From contig JAVMKO010000003.1 in assembly GCA_032164245.1 (NCBI GenBank), positions 62,876,390 through 62,940,389 on the forward strand: a stretch of 64,000 bases of DNA. Reading direction: 5' to 3'. The DNA is from Sternotherus odoratus (Eukaryota > Chordata > Testudines > Kinosternidae). The notes under the pieces were generated by a model. It was given only the letters and a program-made list of their open reading frames with translations, was not told the origin of the DNA and did not search any database. Shown here one piece after another: positions 61,900 to 64,000 of this stretch (position 1 is its first letter; every line of letters starts with the position of its first letter). The translations under genes were made by a program, and so were the position numbers.

Positions 61900-62455
61900 A
61901 CTCTGAGGAGTCTGTTGATTATCTGTTCCCAGAGTCTGGAGATCAAAGGCTTGAGCTGTATAAAGAAACGGGTGAATTGCCCAGCCTGGTTTCTGGTTCT
62001 GACTCTGACAGTTATGAACTTGTAATCACAGGGAAAACCCAGTTGTGGGTTCTGAAAGACTGACCCCTTACCAGAGCTGGGGTGACATGTAGTAAGCTTT
62101 TTAGCATATGTGAAGGTTCTTCTATTGTTTAAATATGTTTTCCCAGTAATGCTTTTACCTTAAGAATAAATGTGGTTGCTTAGAAAGAGTGGTGAGGTAA
62201 CTTGTAACTGCAGATAATTACACTGGTCATAGCCTCTGGTAATGAAGCAAAGTGCAGATGCTGACCTTTTAGATAATATGGCTTGCTGGAGATAACACAC
62301 CGTATTCATAAAACTGCACAGCCTGGTCAGAAGGGAGTGAGGCTAGGATATTCATCAAAAAGAGGTGATAGCTGGGATCCAGAATCTAAAGTGGGTGCCC
62401 TTGGTGGACCGCAGAGTGGGAAATATAGGTGCAGTTGCTCAGAACTGTGACAATG
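61900..62455 (+). mobile_element. Retroviral-type LTR fragment
   Basis: Contains GACTGACCCCTTACCAGAGC, then TGGGGTGACATG, and an AATAAA at 62165-62170 followed by TGTGGTTGCTTAGAAAGAG. This resembles the R region of a turtle endogenous retrovirus LTR from memory. Ends are not identified. The 63-codon frame at 61872-62063 lies inside it and is probably not a gene. Confidence 0.4.
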
Positions 62456-62765
62456 AGTGTAGATCTCAAGGTAAAATCTATCTTGGGTAGGGGCCTATAT
62501 TAATACATAATTGATGTAACTATTTTGCTGAAAAATATAGAATGCAGCTCTGCCAGCTATGATTGAGATAGAAAATAGCCATCCCTAAACACTTAGCATT
62601 TAAATTAATCAGCTATGTGACAATTATTTAGAATTTAGCACATGTACATCCAGATGCTTATCAACTCAAATATGTATGATACTGACATTAAATGCAGGTT
62701 CAAAACTTTAATTTGTAGATTTCACAAATTTTATGGTCATGGAGGGATTATCACTATTTAGTCTG

Positions 62766-64000
62766 CAAAAGCAACAAAGAGTCTCGTAGCACCTTATAGA
62801 CTAACAGATTTTAGGGATCATGAGCTTTCATAGGTTAAGACCCACTTCATCTGATGAATATTGTGGAAATATCCAGAGGCAGGCATAAATATGCAGGCAA
62901 GAAAGCAAGGTAAATAAAATCCGGGGGGGGGGGGAGGAGTGAAGCCCACTTCCAGCAGGTGATCTGGAGGTGTGAATGCTCAGAGAGGAGAAACTGCTTT
63001 TGTAATTGGTGAGCCATTCACAGCTAATATTAAGTCCAGACCTAATGGTGTCGAATTTCCAGATGAACTGGAGCTCAGAAGTTTCTCTTTGAAGTCTGGT
63101 TTTGAAGTTTTTTTGCCGCAGGATGGGTGTCTTGAGGTCTGCAATTGTATGCCCAGCCAGGTTGAAGTGTTCTCCTACAGGCTTTTGTATATTGCCATTC
63201 CTAATATCTGATGTGTGTCCATTTATCCTTTTATGTAGGGATTGTCCAGTTTGGCCAATGTACATAACAGTGGGACATTGCTGGCACATGATGGCATATA
63301 TTATATTGGTAAATGTGCAGGTGAATGAACCAGTGATGGTGTGGCTGATCTGGTTAGGTCCTGTGATGGTGTTGCTGGTGTAGATATGTGGGCAGAGTTG
63401 GCATCGAGGTTTGTTGCATGGATTGATTTCTGAGTTCGAGTTATTATGGCACGGTGTGCTGTTGCTGGTGAGAATCTGCTTCAGATTGACAGGTTGTCTG
63501 TGGCAAGGACTGGCCTGCCTCCCAAGGCCTGTGAAAGTGAGGGATCATTGTCCAGGACGGGTTGTAGATCTCTGATGATGTGTTGGAGAGGTTTTAACTG
63601 AGGACTGTAGGTGATGGCCAGTGGTGGTCTGTTGGTTTCTTTCTTCGGTTTGCCTTGCAGGAGAAGGTTTCTGGGTACATCTGCCCTGCTTATCTGTTTC
63701 CTTACTTCCTCATGTGGGTATTGCAGTTTTAAGAATGCTTGGTGAAGATCTTGTCGGTGTGGTCTCTGTATGAGGGGTTGGAGCAAATGTGGTTGTACCT
63801 CAGTGCTTGGCTGTAGACAATGGAGCATGTAGTGTGTCCGGGATGAAAGCTGGAGGCATGAAGGTAGGCAAAGCGGTCGGTGGGTTTTCGATATAGGGTG
63901 ATGTTTATGTGACCGTTACTTATTTGTACCGTGGTGTCCAGGAAGTGGACCTCTCGTGTAGACTGGTCCAGGCTGAGGTTGATGGTGGGGTGGAAGCTGT
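62766..64000 (-). pseudogene. Penelope-like element: RT end and GIY-YIG endonuclease, truncated by window
   Basis: On minus, 64000 to about 63510 codes the end of a Penelope-type reverse transcriptase (VHFLDTTVQI, then LYRKPTDRFAYLH, then KADVPRN-like and ITYSPQLKPLQ). A frame change near 63500 leads into the second frame: a cysteine-rich linker (CNKPRCQLCPH) and then the GIY-YIG endonuclease (CPTVMYIGQTGQSLHKRINGH, then GEHFNLAGH, about 63290-63010), ending in ELQFIWKFD-type sequence. The 3' tail at 62766-62860 matches 59140-59225. A GC-poor segment with a run of 12 G lies between. The element would prime copying at a nick made by its own endonuclease. The frame change suggests this copy is inactive; the 5' part lies outside the window. 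Confidence 0.88.

Noticed and set aside
61872..62063. 63-codon plus frame rich in Ser and Glu
   Set aside because: Lies within an LTR-like fragment. No domain.

Overview
The window looks like intergenic or deep intronic DNA from a non-avian reptile, most likely a turtle. That assignment is inference from the repeat mix: CR1 LINE tails, Penelope-like elements, PIF/Harbinger transposons with Myb partners, Tigger- and hAT-type MITEs, SCAN-gag gypsy elements and many solo LTRs. Background DNA is AT-rich and I recognise no host exon, tRNA or rRNA. Almost everything that can be named is a mobile element.

Layout. 1-0.8 kb is the end of a hAT transposon, followed by a LINE reverse transcriptase fragment and a Harbinger relic (0.8-2 kb). 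At 6.9-9.15 kb a Tigger-type element has been split by a Harbinger-type MITE that carries a GC-rich minisatellite. 11-14.8 kb holds small MITE, LTR, MIR, CR1 and Penelope pieces. 15.5-22.4 kb is a three-layer nest: an old Harbinger transposon, split by a small Tigger MITE, which is itself split by a complete 5.48 kb gypsy element on the minus strand (15851-21333).

The gypsy element has 495-bp LTRs that differ at only about five sites, a CTGG target duplication, a tRNA-Leu-like primer site and a polypurine tract. Its gag has a SCAN-like capsid region, and its pol order is protease-integrase-reverse transcriptase-RNase H. That is the order known from Gmr1-type elements and the reverse of ordinary gypsy. 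Frameshifts and stops break the reading frames.

24.2-29.6 kb holds a CR1 tail, a 704-bp solo LTR and a nearly full-length 4.3 kb PIF/Harbinger element. The latter has a DDE transposase on the plus strand, a spliced Myb/SANT-like gene converging on it from the minus strand, and a possible third, two-exon plus-strand gene inside the Myb intron. That third gene is the best candidate here for something undescribed.

30-64 kb is mostly unremarkable AT-rich DNA with CR1 tails, MITEs (one hAT type with a perfect 8-bp target duplication), two related solo LTRs at 42.9 and 44.3 kb, and an inverted pair of another LTR family at 54.2 and 60.5 kb. At the right edge lies the 3' part of a Penelope-like element with a GIY-YIG endonuclease domain. 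Family names rest on motifs and memory of consensus sequences; no search was run.
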